Shown: positions 8,839 to 18,352 of the stretch, one piece after another
Layout: the number at the start of each line of letters is the position of its first letter
Numbering within the stretch: position 1 is the stretch's first letter
Assembly (NCBI GenBank): GCA_034096865.1
Contig: JAWQFJ010026718.1
Span: 1 to 37,500, forward strand
Direction: 5' to 3'
DNA: 37,500 nucleotides
From: Theodoxus fluviatilis
Taxonomy: Eukaryota; Mollusca; Gastropoda; Cycloneritida; Neritidae
Translations under genes and position numbers: made by a program
The notes under the pieces: generated by a model
The model's database searches: none
Seen by the model: only the letters and a program-made list of their open reading frames with translations
What the model was told of the DNA's origin: nothing

Positions 8839-8840
8839 TC

Positions 8841-9500
8841 TGTCACTACTCGGACATGTTTATTTAAACTTGACTCGTTTGTATCGTTTTGTTAATGGTT
8901 AGAATTTCCCTGTGGGTTCAGGGTAAGAACTCTCCCACCACGTCTTCATACGCTATTCGTAAGGGGTGAAACACTCGTCATAATAATGTTGCGATTACTT
9001 TAATTGTAGTGGTTTTTGTGATAAGTTTGATAGGCCGTAACACTCCATCGTTATCAGATACTTCACTTTAGCCGAGCATGCTACTACTCTGCAATTTTTC
9101 TGTCTGTGATTGGATTTTTCTTGGGAACTCTCGGACTCATACTTTTTTGTGCGAATTGCACGGGCTTTATCACCACATTGATGCATGTTTTCTGTTGTAC
9201 GAGAGTTTTGCCTCTTTTCTTCATATTTATCGAAGGAAATATTTTTAGAGTCGCCGTATTCGACTGAAGAGAGTTCCGTCACTCTCTCGGTAGGCCGTTG
9301 TGTGGCTGTTGGAGGAGAGGTTTATCTCCTCTTGGGCTTGTTCCCCATGTTTCTTTTGGCGACTTGGTGTTGCCAGTTTTTATTTTGGCGATTGTGCGTC
9401 ACCTGTTACCAGTTACCGGTACTCCTAATCTTGAGCGGTACTCCTAATCTTGAGAGGTGAGAATATCATTTGCAGTTCTCTCTTACTGTCGCGGATTTCA
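8841..9500 (+). mobile_element. 3' LTR of the Gypsy-like element
   Basis: It starts TGTCACTACTCGGACATGTT next to the polypurine tract. The beginning resembles the minus-strand LTR at 12344 (TGTCACGACTCAG then TTTATTT), and the two also share a later block (GCACGGGCTTTATCACC here; GCACGAGCGTTATCG there). A SINE-like body is embedded in it. The 3' boundary is not clear. An 18-bp tandem repeat (GGTACTCCTAATCTTGAG, about 9418-9453) lies near the end. Confidence 0.55.
8908..9052 (+). mobile_element. SINE-like sequence embedded in the 3' LTR
   Basis: CCCTGTGGGTTCAGGGTAAG, CCCACCACGTC, GCTATTCGTAAG and the end GATAGGCCGTAACACTCCATC follow the full-length SINE at 27641 in order, with many changes. 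The central ACATAGCCT stem is poorly kept. No target duplication is seen, which fits an old insertion or a shared origin. Confidence 0.65.
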
Positions 9501-9930
9501 TTTCGGGGATGGGGGGGATTTTATAATTTAAAAAATGTATTATTATTAGTGTCAGTTTGCTGAATGAGAGCAAGTTTGGTTTTTTTAAAATACTATCTAC
9601 TGGTGTTTGAGCCAAAACCACCACAAAAGCAAACAAATAATCAAATTAAACTCCACACATTGGGAAAGTCTTCCACTGGTGGGCCCCCACTAGTAGACTC
9701 ATTGAAGACGAAGGATGCGCAAAAGACCTTGACGTGCTACACCACCTGATGGGCCATATTACCCAATAGGACACGGCTGATGGGCGTTGTGGACGAGTCT
9801 GCGATCGATCACGTAATAATTCGGTTATGTGTTAAGAGTCACTGCGGATTAAACGGCTGTGCACAAGTCAGCGATCGAGGACATATTAATTTGGTTGTCA
9901 TTGTCTAGGTTGATGGTGGACTAGACTCGT
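9501..9930. other. intergenic repeats, one arm related to a fold-back element
   Basis: 9662-9720 (GGGAAAGTCTTCCACTGG, ACTAGTAGACTCATTGAAGA) resembles the left arm of the fold-back element at 17844. 9785-9925 contains two related units around CGATCGATCACGT and GCGATCGAGGAC, with a further relative at 12360-12465. No gene is seen. Confidence 0.4.
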
Positions 9931-10483
9931 GACACCAACCGACAGTAAACAAGAAAATAAATATCATTTAAGTGTCACGGTTGGGGTGGGTGGAAGGTGG
10001 CTTGATCCCCAACCGGACAAAAAAAAGCAAGGGAAAATACTTCCTCAGTCACTAATCACATTTAAAGACAAAGACGCCACAAACCGAAACCAACGTAAAA
10101 ACAACTCACCAATTACATGTCACCTTTCCAATACAAAACGCATTCATAGCACATACAAATGAAAATGAACAAAAGAAACAATTATTCAAATAAAAACATT
10201 TAAGAACCGCCCAGCGGGCTTAACATTTATAGTTCTTAGTCCATTATTCACCTTCCCTCTTTCCGTCTCCTCTATTTATAGGCGGGGTAGAACGCCAAGA
10301 GTCAAATTATGCACAAGAAAAAACGTTCTGCACGAGCCGCTGCAGAATGAAAAAAAAAACACGTGCAAAACGCTCAGAAAAAAGCGCAGTCAGCAAGTAC
10401 TCACAGCGCATAACTCTTAAAAGCGTATCATATCTGAGACAGAACTCTCTATAACATCTTAAAGTTAAAAAATATTAAACAGA
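9931..10483 (-). mobile_element. LTR-like segment (second copy, partial)
   Basis: On the minus strand it has a TATA box (CCTATAAATAGAGG), then AAGCCCGCTGGGCGGTTCTTAA, then TTTGTGGCGTC. The same order occurs in the copy at 11725-12344 (TATATAGAGGGC, TAGCCCGCTGTGCGGTTTTA, TTTGTGGCGTG). The shared features suggest R-U5 parts of related LTRs. It ends at the left TIR of the inserted element. Confidence 0.5.
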
Positions 10484-10821
10484 GGCTGCGCTCGATTTAT
10501 CCGCCTGAATCCGTCGGCCGCCACGTGACCGGCAGTCCCCGTGACGTGAGCGGCGATTCGACAGCTTTCGTGTAAATCGAGCGCTTTCGGCTGATCAACA
10601 TGGCGGCACAATTGTGGTGTTTGCAAGTTACTATAGACAGCGGTAGCGATGATGACTAAATGTGCTGTCTTCTTGGTTTATGGTAAGGTTTGAGGTTATT
10701 GTGTAAATTGAACATTTTCATTACCACTACCTGTGCCCTGATAAGTGACTCCTGAGCCTAGGTGCAGTCAAAGACCCTATAATTATACACTAAGACCACG
10801 CACTCGAGCGATTTTCCTTTA

Positions 10822-10883
10822 CGCAAAGGGAGGTCGGAATGTAGAGCTACGTCCCTTTGCGAGTTCGAATTTTCAATTCGAAC
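10822..10883. repeat. two adjacent perfect hairpins
   Basis: CGCAAAGGGA (10822-10831) pairs with TCCCTTTGCG (10852-10861) across a 20-base loop. Two bases later GTTCGAATT (10863-10871) pairs with AATTCGAAC (10875-10883) across a 3-base loop. Both lie inside the 1241-bp TIR element. Confidence 0.85.
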
Positions 10884-11110
10884 TTAGTGCAGGATTTCTC
10901 ACCGTCAACCACACATCGTGCACACAATAAAGAAAGAAAATCGTAATCTACTTCAATTATCCAGCGGAGATTGCAGCGAGGTGACAAATTAAGGCACACA
11001 TGAGTCAGCGGAGAACGAATTATCGAATATTTTCAGTGTCGAAGCGTCACAAAACATAAACCCTAGTCTGGTCGTCGCCATCTTGGATCTTCGTTCGCCT
11101 CAGAAAACCT

Positions 11111-11594
11111 GGGGCGGGTTTCAAAATAGGTAGTCGATCTTGGTCGCAAGATCTTGCTTCGCAGTAAGAGCTAGCTAAAAAAGAAACTACCCAACGTGAC
11201 GAACTAATGCGCATGCGTAGACGTCACGACAAGAGGTGAACTAGCCACATTTCAATGGCCGACGTGTTGCCGGTTCATTCAGAAAACGCTCTATTTCGAG
11301 ATACTAGCAACCCATCCAAAGAAAATATAAGCCATGCACAGCATTAATTTATCAAAGGTGTATGTTGAATGCATTAACAGATCGTGAAACCTCCTACAGT
11401 TTACACATCGAATGCAGGTCAACGCATCCACGCCGAACTTTTGTCTCGAATCTTAAAAGCTAGGCACCTCTCAAGCTGCCTCGTTCAATCTACGCTCGTC
11501 TTCGATTGGCTTGCTAGCAAGCAAAGAATGAAACTGCCCATTCGGCGAGATCTACGTAGATCTACCGAGATCTTCGCATTTTGAAACCCGCCCC
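11111..11594 (+). mobile_element. 484-bp MITE, copy 1
   Basis: The ends are perfect inverted repeats, GGGGCGGGTTTCAAAAT (11111-11127) and its complement (11578-11594). An inverted, near-identical copy lies at 20004-20529. The element has no coding capacity. If the ends are taken as GGGCGGG, CTG flanks both sides; target duplication length is otherwise unclear. Confidence 0.9.
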
Positions 11595-11724
11595 TGAGGG
11601 CGGACCCGGCGGTCGCCGAGTGATCCGCCAGTGACGTCACCTGAACAAATCGAGCGCAACAAAAAACCCGCCGGTGCCCCGTCTCGCTCGCCGGCGGATT
11701 CAGGCGGACAAATCGAGCGCAGCC

Positions 11725-12344
11725 AGAGTCATGACATTAAGAACTAACACGCCACAAACAGAATTTAACACAAAACTATTGAGAACAAAAACAATTATTA
11801 CAAATATAAACCTTTAAAACCGCACAGCGGGCTAGAGAGATACAAACAAAACATTAAGTCCATAATTTACTTCAACCCTCCCAAATTACTTTTCCAATCC
11901 TCGCCTGATCTCTCATTCATCGCCCTCTATATAATCTCTTTATAAACTTCTTCGCGCTTAACACTGGACAAGAAAAACTCATTCACGAGCAGAAGGAACC
12001 ACTAGGACGATAACGCTCGTGCAACACGCACTAAAAAGAAAACGTCCGAAAAAGCCCGTGAAAACCCGACCACTAATAATCGAAAGCAGAGTGCTTTGCT
12101 CAGCAAAACATTTAGCAATAATCAGACTGACAGATGGAGCTTTACGGCTTATTAAACTCCAATTTAAATATGCACAACAATTACAAAACGCACGAAGTAA
12201 AGCAATTATGACCCTAGTTCCACGCCTCTCACGAATCGCGTAGGAGATACGGTACGACAAGTCGTACAAAAAGAAAATAAGCTGACATAAAGGCACCCAA
12301 ACAAGCCTAAACTCAAAATAAATAAATCTGAGTCGTGACAGTCA
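11725..12344 (-). mobile_element. nearly complete LTR in minus orientation with embedded SINE-like sequence
   Basis: On the minus strand it starts TGTCACGACTCAGATTTATT at 12340 and runs through a SINE-like body, TATATAGAGGGC and the AGCCCGCTGTGCGGTTTTA block, to the TIR of the inserted transposon. Its start and central block match the 3' LTR at 8841, so they belong to related families. There is no internal coding region attached, so it may be a solo LTR or one of a pair with 9931-10483. Confidence 0.55.
12128..12250 (-). mobile_element. SINE-like sequence embedded in the LTR
   Basis: The plus strand has GATGGAGCTTTACGGCTTATTA, a diverged middle, then CCCTAGTTCCACGCCTCTCA and CGAATCGCGTAGGAGATACG, the same order as in other antisense SINE copies. 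It lies at the same relative place and in the same orientation in the LTR as the copy at 8908-9052. A 7-bp-arm hairpin, GTACGACAAGTCGTAC (12252-12267), borders it. Confidence 0.65.
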
Positions 12345-12379
12345 TACTGTGTGGGATTCACTGCGAATTAAACGACTGG

Positions 12380-12425
12380 ATTGGATGATGGTGCTTTACG
12401 GCCTATCAACCTGTGAATTAAACGA
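12380..12425 (-). mobile_element. SINE-like 3' module fragment
   Basis: GGATGATGGTGCTTTACGG and CCTATCAACCTGTGAATTA show only the module without its body. Confidence 0.5.
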
Positions 12426-12467
12426 CATTGATGTTTTAGATGTGCGATCGACCACATGATATTAAAT

Positions 12468-12536
12468 ATACACACAATGCAACACACACACAATGCAACA
12501 CACACACACACACAATGCAACACACACACACAATGC

Positions 12537-12571
<35 letters not shown>
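12468..12571. repeat. (CA)n microsatellite with CAATGCAACA interruptions
   Basis: Blocks of CACACA alternate with CAATGCAA four times before a pure CA run of about 35 bp. Confidence 0.9.
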
Positions 12572-12573
<2 letters not shown>

Positions 12574-12846
12574 AACTGACTCACACGTAAACACAAGTAC
12601 ACATCAATCATGCACTGTGCACACAACGACGTACCTTGCACTGGTTAATATGAGGCCCTGTCTCGAGCATAAAAGAACATGTAAATACCCAGCTAATCGG
12701 GTGACGTGGCCCGTCAGGCGGTGTGGAACGTCAGCTTTAAGGTCTTTTGAGGTCGGGGCTCTTATCTTGCACCTAATCACATGTGGCTAGCGTTAACAGC
12801 GTTAAAAGCTGCGTTGAGCTTTAAGTGTATCTTCGACCAAGGTTAG

Positions 12847-13030
12847 GATGGATGGATGGGTGGAGTTTTACGGCCTATCAGCCTTTGAAGGCTATGTAAG
12901 GCCAGTAACCACGAAAATCACTAGAACATTTGAAAGTAATAGCAAATCCAGCAACGAAGTCCCTAGTTGTTTGCCTTTTACGAATCGTGTAGGGAGAGCG
13001 GTGGGTCTATTCTGTCCCCCAACCCACAGG
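12847..13030 (-). mobile_element. SINE-like element, nearly full length
   Basis: Antisense copy with ATGG repeats, GAGTTTTACGGCCTATCAGC, TTTGAAGGCTATGTAAGGCC, the body with CCTAGTTGTTTGCCTTTTAC and GAATCGTGTAGGGAGAGCGG, and the head CCAACCCACAGGGGGGCC. The order and length match the complete copy at 27641-27837. Confidence 0.9.
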
Positions 13031-13130
13031 GGGGCCAAAGACTGGGAACCCATCGTCTTTCGCGACCCAGAAGTAAAACCGGGTACTTGTGAGCACACAG
13101 AATGCACACTGAAGTGCGAGTTAGCTCTGG

Positions 13131-13177
13131 GTCGTTCAAGAGACCTAGCACTATCGAGCGTTCGACTCTTGAACGAC
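13131..13177. repeat. hairpin with 12-bp perfect arms
   Basis: GTCGTTCAAGAG (13131-13142) and CTCTTGAACGAC (13166-13177) are exact reverse complements around a 23-base loop. A near repeat of the loop sequence (CTATCGAGCG) follows just downstream, at about 13190. Confidence 0.85.
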
Positions 13178-13199
13178 ATTGTATAAGCTAGCGCTATCG

Positions 13200-14100
13200 A
13201 GCGCTACATAGCCTGCGGAGGGGCTGCGCGTGTACGTCCAAAATGGCGAGTGCTGGAAACTGGAAGGAAGTCACCATCACAAGTTTGCGAAGTGGCACAC
13301 GTTTCGACCTGTGATTAACGCCCAGCCAATACGAGAAGTTACAAGAATTTAGGCTGATGTTCTTTTCTCTTTCGAAAAAGTAACTGCTCTGAAAGAATTA
13401 CCTGGCAAGACGTGAGCAAAAATGTCCACGAAAGGCTTCTAACAAGTCTGAAAGGAGGAAACTAGCCCTTAGTATGTTGTGTAAACTCCCTATGTAAGCG
13501 TCGAGAAATTCTTGCTTACGTTGCAAGTCAGCACTGTCGTTTCCACATAATTTTCTACTCGAGCGGTGCCGAGCCTTGATGTGCAGCTGCAACATAATTT
13601 TATCTTTTCAGCTTCCTCAAAGAACGACCAGTCTGCAGCTGCTGGTTCGCTCAGTTGGTTGAGTAGCACACTCCGAGACGATGAGAATGCATCTTGGAAG
13701 CCATCTTGGTTAGCGCTCGGTCATGTCAAGTAGCTTAAGAGTGCAATGTGTGCTCGCCGAGCGCTCGATCGATCGCTAGGTCCTCTTGGGCGACCTGCTT
13801 GAAATGAGCCAGCGTCAGCCTAGATGATGTCCTAGGGAATGGAGACGGTGTTGGTACCTGTGTGCGTCATGTTTGCATGTCACTGTGTCTATAGACAGGG
13901 ACGGACAAAGGATTAATCAATCGTCATCTCATGATCAAAGCGTAAAGCGCACAAGGTTTGGGTTCCAAGTCGCTGGGGGAAAAAATTGCCTTTACATCGT
14001 TTGATGGCGGATGAAGAGTTTCCCAAACCCCTTTATCCTACATTACGTTGATATAGAAAATACGCAGGCATGTGTTGTTTTTTCTCCTCCTTTTCACTGT
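13200..14100. other. unique-looking DNA, no gene recognised
   Basis: Only short frames without recognisable product. It contains scattered CGATCGAT-type and GAGCGCTCG motifs near 13750-13790, and nothing I can assign. Confidence 0.5.
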
Positions 14101-14154
14101 ATGCATGGATCGGATCACAAAGAAACCAGCTTGAGCGCAGACACTGAGTGAATG

Positions 14155-14375
14155 AATAAATTAATGGATGAAAGAATGGATGGATGGATGAATGAATGAA
14201 TGAATGAATGAATGAATGAATGAATGAATGAATGGATGAATGAATGAATGGATGAATGGATGAATGAATGAATGAATGGATGAATGAATGAGTAAATGAA
14301 TAAATGAGTTTTACAGTCTATCAGCTTTTCTAGGCTATGTAAGGCCATAGATAACGAAATCACCTGAACTACAGT
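14155..14375 (-). mobile_element. SINE-like 3' end with an expanded AATG/GATG tail
   Basis: About 130 bp of ATGA/ATGG repeats (14165-14305) passes into GAGTTTTACAGTCTATCAGC and TTTTCTAGGCTATGTAAGGC, the antisense 3' module. The tail of the retroposon has evidently grown into a microsatellite. Confidence 0.85.
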
Positions 14376-14379
14376 TGAA

Positions 14380-15190
14380 TAACTCAGAAATAGCTGCTGT
14401 TTTCTAGTGTTTGAAAGTCTGGAAACAAAGGCAAGGCTCAGCTATAGCGGTGCAGTCAGCCTGCATTTCATTTCTAAAACGAATAGTGACAGGTCAGCCA
14501 TTTTGAGTCCACCGTCATCTCGAGCCATTCTTTTGGTTGATAAGTTCTAATGAACGAAAATGATTCCCTTGTCCACACGAGGTGGTGTGACGAGTGAGGC
14601 GGAGTTGGTAATTGGACACTAGGAAAGTATCAGGGGAAGCATTAAAAAAAACTTATTCTATGTGTTAGCATGAGATTTCGAGAGTTCCACCTTTCAGTTG
14701 GGTTGCAAGCCCTCACGCTCCAAAATGGTCATTGGGCAACTCCAGCAGACAGCCGAGGCAGCGTCCTTGTGGAACTGGCACAAGAGCCAATGCCTTAGGG
14801 GGCTTTAAGTTCTGCCCCAAACCGATACCCCCGGTGGCGTTTGCTGCTAGGGGCCGCCCATGTCCGAGCTACTGGAGTCGGGTCCAAAAGCTCCAAGGAC
14901 ATGGGTTGCAGCTGAGGTGGCTGCCGTATGTGTTTTATCTTTGTTATCACAAACGGCGTGTTTCTATGCATGAATTTGGGGTCCTGTTATAGAAAATATC
15001 AACCTAGTGTTTTTGTCTCACGCGAAGAAAAAAACCCAGAGTTATCTGTCTCCTCTGTAATTAAGATGTCAATAAATAAAAAGTCACATGTATCCTCACT
15101 AGGGAAGGACAATATCTGGAGCGCAATGTTAGAGATTCAAGGCGAGAGAAGATATCATTGCCTGACTACGTGACAAACATTTCTTTCAAC
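14380..15190. other. unique-looking DNA, no gene recognised
   Basis: Open frames at 14732-14992 and 14928-15173 have no motif I know. An imperfect inverted repeat, CCCATGTCC with GGACATGGG about 30 bases apart, lies near 14858-14906. Confidence 0.45.
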
Positions 15191-15205
15191 TATTGTTATG
15201 TCACA

Positions 15206-15400
15206 GAATGAATGAATGAATGGATGGATGGATGGATGGATGAATAAATGAATGAATGAATGAATGAATGAATGAATGAATGAATGAATGAATGAATGAA
15301 TGAATGAATGAATGAATGAATGAATGAATGAATGAATGGGGTTTGACCACTTAGCAGCCTTTGTAGGCCAATTGAAGGGTTCTGGTCACGGACAAACACT
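15206..15400 (-). mobile_element. SINE-like 3' end with a long (GAAT)n tail
   Basis: About 130 bp of GAATGAAT and GGATGGAT repeats is followed by GGGGTTTGACCACTTAGCAG and CCTTTGTAGGCCAATTGAAG, a changed version of the antisense module. It is another case of a tail turned microsatellite. Confidence 0.75.
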
Positions 15401-15559
15401 AGAGCTGGTTAAATGTAGAGCAAGACGTCTTAACGTCGCTAGTTCTGCGCCTTTCACAATGTAGAAATCCTGCAAGGGGACACGGTGGGTTACTGACAGC
15501 GCAGTGCACTTGCAAAACTTATCCAATTTCATCAATCTCTTCACAACATTGAAATTGTT

Positions 15560-15670
15560 CAGCCTTTTTTTCAACCGTGTGATTGTGATCTATATAATCG
15601 AAAGTTTTTGATAAGTCAACAAACATGATCAGCGCAGTAACACATGCTTGTGTGAGATGGGCGTCTTGCA
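15560..15670 (-). pseudogene. LINE reverse transcriptase scrap
   Basis: The minus-strand translation at 15585-15623 is FVDLSKTFDYIDH, the motif A region of non-LTR reverse transcriptases (the first catalytic Asp is in FVDLSK). Upstream residues (ACVTALIM) fit as well. After this the frame shifts and the reading is lost, so only a small part of the domain survives. No link to LINE copies A and B can be shown. Confidence 0.65.
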
Positions 15671-15679
15671 GCAGCTGCA

Positions 15680-17205
15680 TAACAGCGCGATGTGGCGTCC
15701 CGGGGCGCGTTGCCTACGCTAGGTACCCTCCTCGCGGGCAAGCCGAGAGCAAGGCAAGCAGCGAAAGACGTCCAAGATACGGTCAATCATCAATTGGCAA
15801 ATCGGAAGTCCGCCAGAACATGGCTGCGTCCTGGCGCCAGAGTCGGTGAAGAAGTTGCCGATAGACGAAATAACTGACATCACAGCAGTTTTTCCATTTG
15901 ATAGAACATACCATGATGTCATCTCGATGTCATTATGACATCATGATGTCATCTAATCTGCGTCTGCACACAGCTCGGCCTCTCAAGCCGTCGGTGCACA
16001 AAGGCAGCAAAAGCCATGGCAGAAGCTGCAGAGAGGGCATCAGTCTGGATCTGGATGCGCCGAAACACCAGAGACCAGAGCCCCGCCGCTCACCAGTAGC
16101 GGAAGCAGACAACCCCCACCCCAATGTGCACGCAAGTCGTGCAAGCTCAGGGCAGCAGATGGGCACCTGGAACTTTAACCAGGTGTGGCCCTTGATCCCC
16201 CGAGAGTCTCAGGAAGTTTAAAGGGCCGAAACACTTGTCGACGGGGGCTCTTCCTCTGAAGACCGTCTGCTGCCTCGCTCCGTTGGGAGTTTCTTGCTAC
16301 GACCATGATGTCATCTTGAATGGCACGGAGACTTTTTCAACGAAAAAAAGCAAACCGGGTTCATTTGTAGACAGTTTTGTCGAAAATGTTGTGACTCGAT
16401 ACACTTCGATACAAACGCTGTTCAGGAGGGAGAGTGATCGCGAGCGCTCGCTCTGACTCGCCTCAAGAACTGAGGGTTTTCGAGGAGTAGAGAACGCTGC
16501 ACGCAGTTTCTATTTCTACTACTGTTACTAATGCAACTACTTCCAGCAGTACTACTAAACTAGCAGACGCAAGAAGGCCCGATTAGGAGGCAAGCACAGT
16601 GAGCTCTCGCGGGCACTCGCCTTCGTGAGCAGGCTTATAGTGGACATGTACGGTGTTTCGTGTATGCAAACGAAAACACTTTTTTCGACAGCGTTTGTCC
16701 GGAAATAACCAATACACATACTCCCCAAAATATACAAATGAACACTTGAACAATCAATACTTTCGTGTACGTACACTTTTACATTCTCGGACAGTGAGAA
16801 GCACATTACAGGCACTGCGTCTATGAGCGGCAACTCAATAGGCACGGTCTCTGCCATTTTAGTTCATCCGGGCCACTGCATGAGGTACCTCCGGAGCTAC
16901 CTCGACCACCCTCCTTCGCAGCGAGTACCTCCTTGTGAACGAGACGCCGTAGGCAACGCCTAGCCCTCGAGACTCTCGAGATTCCTTGCCTAAGAAACGC
17001 GCTCCTGGTCATACGCACACCCATAGGCAATCATTCCTGCTAACCCATCACTTTCACCCCCACCCCTGCCCCAAGCCAACCCACCCACACGAATTAATGA
17101 AGCTAAGGATCGGCGAGGCAAGGGATGCAAAGGAAGTGGGGAATTCGAATTTCATAGGTCAGCTCAAAATATATAACTTTAACTTTAATATTTCTGACGC
17201 CTCTG
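15680..17205. other. no recognised gene; ATF/CRE-like palindrome at 15926-15942
   Basis: GATGTCAT-T-ATGACATC is a palindrome with 8-bp arms, and GATGTCATC recurs nearby (15915, 15945, 16306). Frames at 15692-15877 and 15898-16221 lack known motifs. CACCTGG and CCAGGTG form a small inverted pair near 16163-16184. Confidence 0.4.
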
Positions 17206-17208
17206 CAA

Positions 17209-17265
17209 CAGGTGATGGTAGATGGAGTTTTACGGCCTATCGGCCTTTGTAGGCTATGCACAACC
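17209..17265 (-). mobile_element. SINE-like element, left part (split by a LINE)
   Basis: GATGGAGTTTTACGGCCTAT and CGGCCTTTGTAGGCTATG are the antisense module. The copy is interrupted after CTATGCACAACC and continues at about 17777. Confidence 0.8.
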
Positions 17266-17279
17266 ACCCATTTCGAATA

Positions 17280-17776
17280 TGATTATAATTATAAGTATTG
17301 TGATGACATATGCAGTAGTTTGTTGTTGGGGAAGTAACATCAGCAAGAGAGACACCGACACTCTGAATGAATGTGTAAAGAAGGCACAACATATCATCGG
17401 TACACCCATAGAAACCTTCAGCCAGAACCATCTCACTCGAGTGCAAAAAATGGCACGTGTCACCATGAGTAACACAGATTCCACTCCAGACACGTAACTC
17501 GCAGCCAAATATTCCGTCCCCCCAAAACACGTACAGTCAGATACCGGCGATCTTTTATAATAACTGCAATAAGTATTTTAAACTCTATTTTAGAACTGCA
17601 GTCTCATACCAATTTCTTGCGATGCAGCCCTTTACTGTCTTCATCTGTTTTTGATCCCTTGATTGCAACGTTCTGTGATGTTTAGAATTTTTGTTTGTAC
17701 ATAATTAGTTATTGTTCTGCCAGTGATTTGTAACTTTAATTTCCTTTTTATATGAATAAAGCATATGTTATGTTAT
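17280..17776 (+). mobile_element. 3' end of a non-LTR retrotransposon inserted in a SINE
   Basis: An open stretch at about 17318-17420 reads WGSNISKRDTDTLNECVKKA and on to HIIGTPIETF, matching the C-terminal region of a widespread LINE ORF2 type (WGGNIS..D...LN...KKA..I.G). Later frames carry TRTVRYRRSFII, also typical. The element ends with TGAATAAAGC and short ATGTT repeats. It is 5'-truncated and lies in the opposite orientation to the SINE it split. Confidence 0.7.
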
Positions 17777-17843
17777 CACCAGAGTAGGCAGTCACGAGTT
17801 TCCTAGTCAATCGCCTCTTACGAATCGAGTTGAGAGACGCTTT
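17777..17843 (-). mobile_element. SINE-like element, middle part
   Basis: ATCACCAGAGTAGGCAGTCA, TCGCCTCTTACGAATCGAGT and TGAGAGACGC continue the body of the SINE begun at 17209. It is cut again at 17843 by the fold-back element. Confidence 0.75.
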
Positions 17844-18168
17844 GGAAAGGCTTCCATAAACGGGCCACGCTAGTAGACTCGTCCGAGGAGATGGGTGTGA
17901 GAAACAGTCAAGCTGACGAGAAACACAAACTGAGGGTAGAAAACATTTTTATGGCTGCGTTTTTACGAGTGGGATTTTTTTCGAACCGTCAAACTCTTTT
18001 GTCGTTTTATGAATGAATCCTTGCGAATTTCCTGCGAATTAACCAACCAAGATCGCTTGTCAGTCAGACGCTGTTGCTTGCCAGCTTGTGTGGCCCGCCA
18101 GCTTGGCCGTCTTTCCACACCCCTCTCCTCGGATGAGTCCAGTGTGGCCCGTTTATGGAAGCCTTTCC
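17844..18168. mobile_element. 325-bp fold-back element with 25-bp perfect ends
   Basis: The left end 17844-17868 (GGAAAGGCTTCCATAAACGG and five more bases) is the exact reverse complement of 18144-18168. Pairing continues with some mismatches for about 85 bp inward, leaving a loop of roughly 150 bp. GACGCTTT (17836-17843) and GACGCGGT (18169-18176) may be an 8-bp target duplication with two changes, as in hAT-type elements. It sits within the SINE and has no coding capacity. Confidence 0.85.
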
Positions 18169-18205
18169 GACGCGGTGAATCTATTCTCATCCCCTAGCCA
18201 CAGGG
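18169..18205 (-). mobile_element. SINE-like element, right part (head)
   Basis: GACGCGGTGAATCTATTCTC and CCCCTAGCCACAGGGG form the antisense head of the same SINE, separated from its body by the fold-back element. Confidence 0.75.
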
Positions 18206-18352
18206 GAACTTCGGCAACAGTGAGCAAAGCAATTAGCAGTTTTTGCACATGATAAATCGCGCCGGTCATGCTGATAGCGCAATATAAGCAGCAGCTAATC
18301 TATGAGCAGTGGTGTCGATGTTCACTCTCGCAAGCTTGTGCACTCTACCTAC

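Larger units (their letters stand above)
10484..11724. mobile_element. 1241-bp non-autonomous DNA transposon with 30-bp TIRs
   Basis: The left end 10484-10513 (starting GGCTGCGCTCGATTTA) and the right end 11695-11724 are reverse complements at 29 of 30 positions. AAATCGAGCGC recurs just inside both ends (near 10575 and 11647), a subterminal repeat pattern typical of transposase-binding sites. AGA on each side may be a 3-bp target duplication. No transposase frame is visible. A complete MITE of another family lies within it. The superfamily is not assigned. Confidence 0.8.

Noticed and set aside
14160..15340. Regular arrays considered as CRISPR or satellite
   Set aside because: The units are 4-bp repeats joined to a retroposon module; there are no spacers and the setting is a eukaryotic genome.
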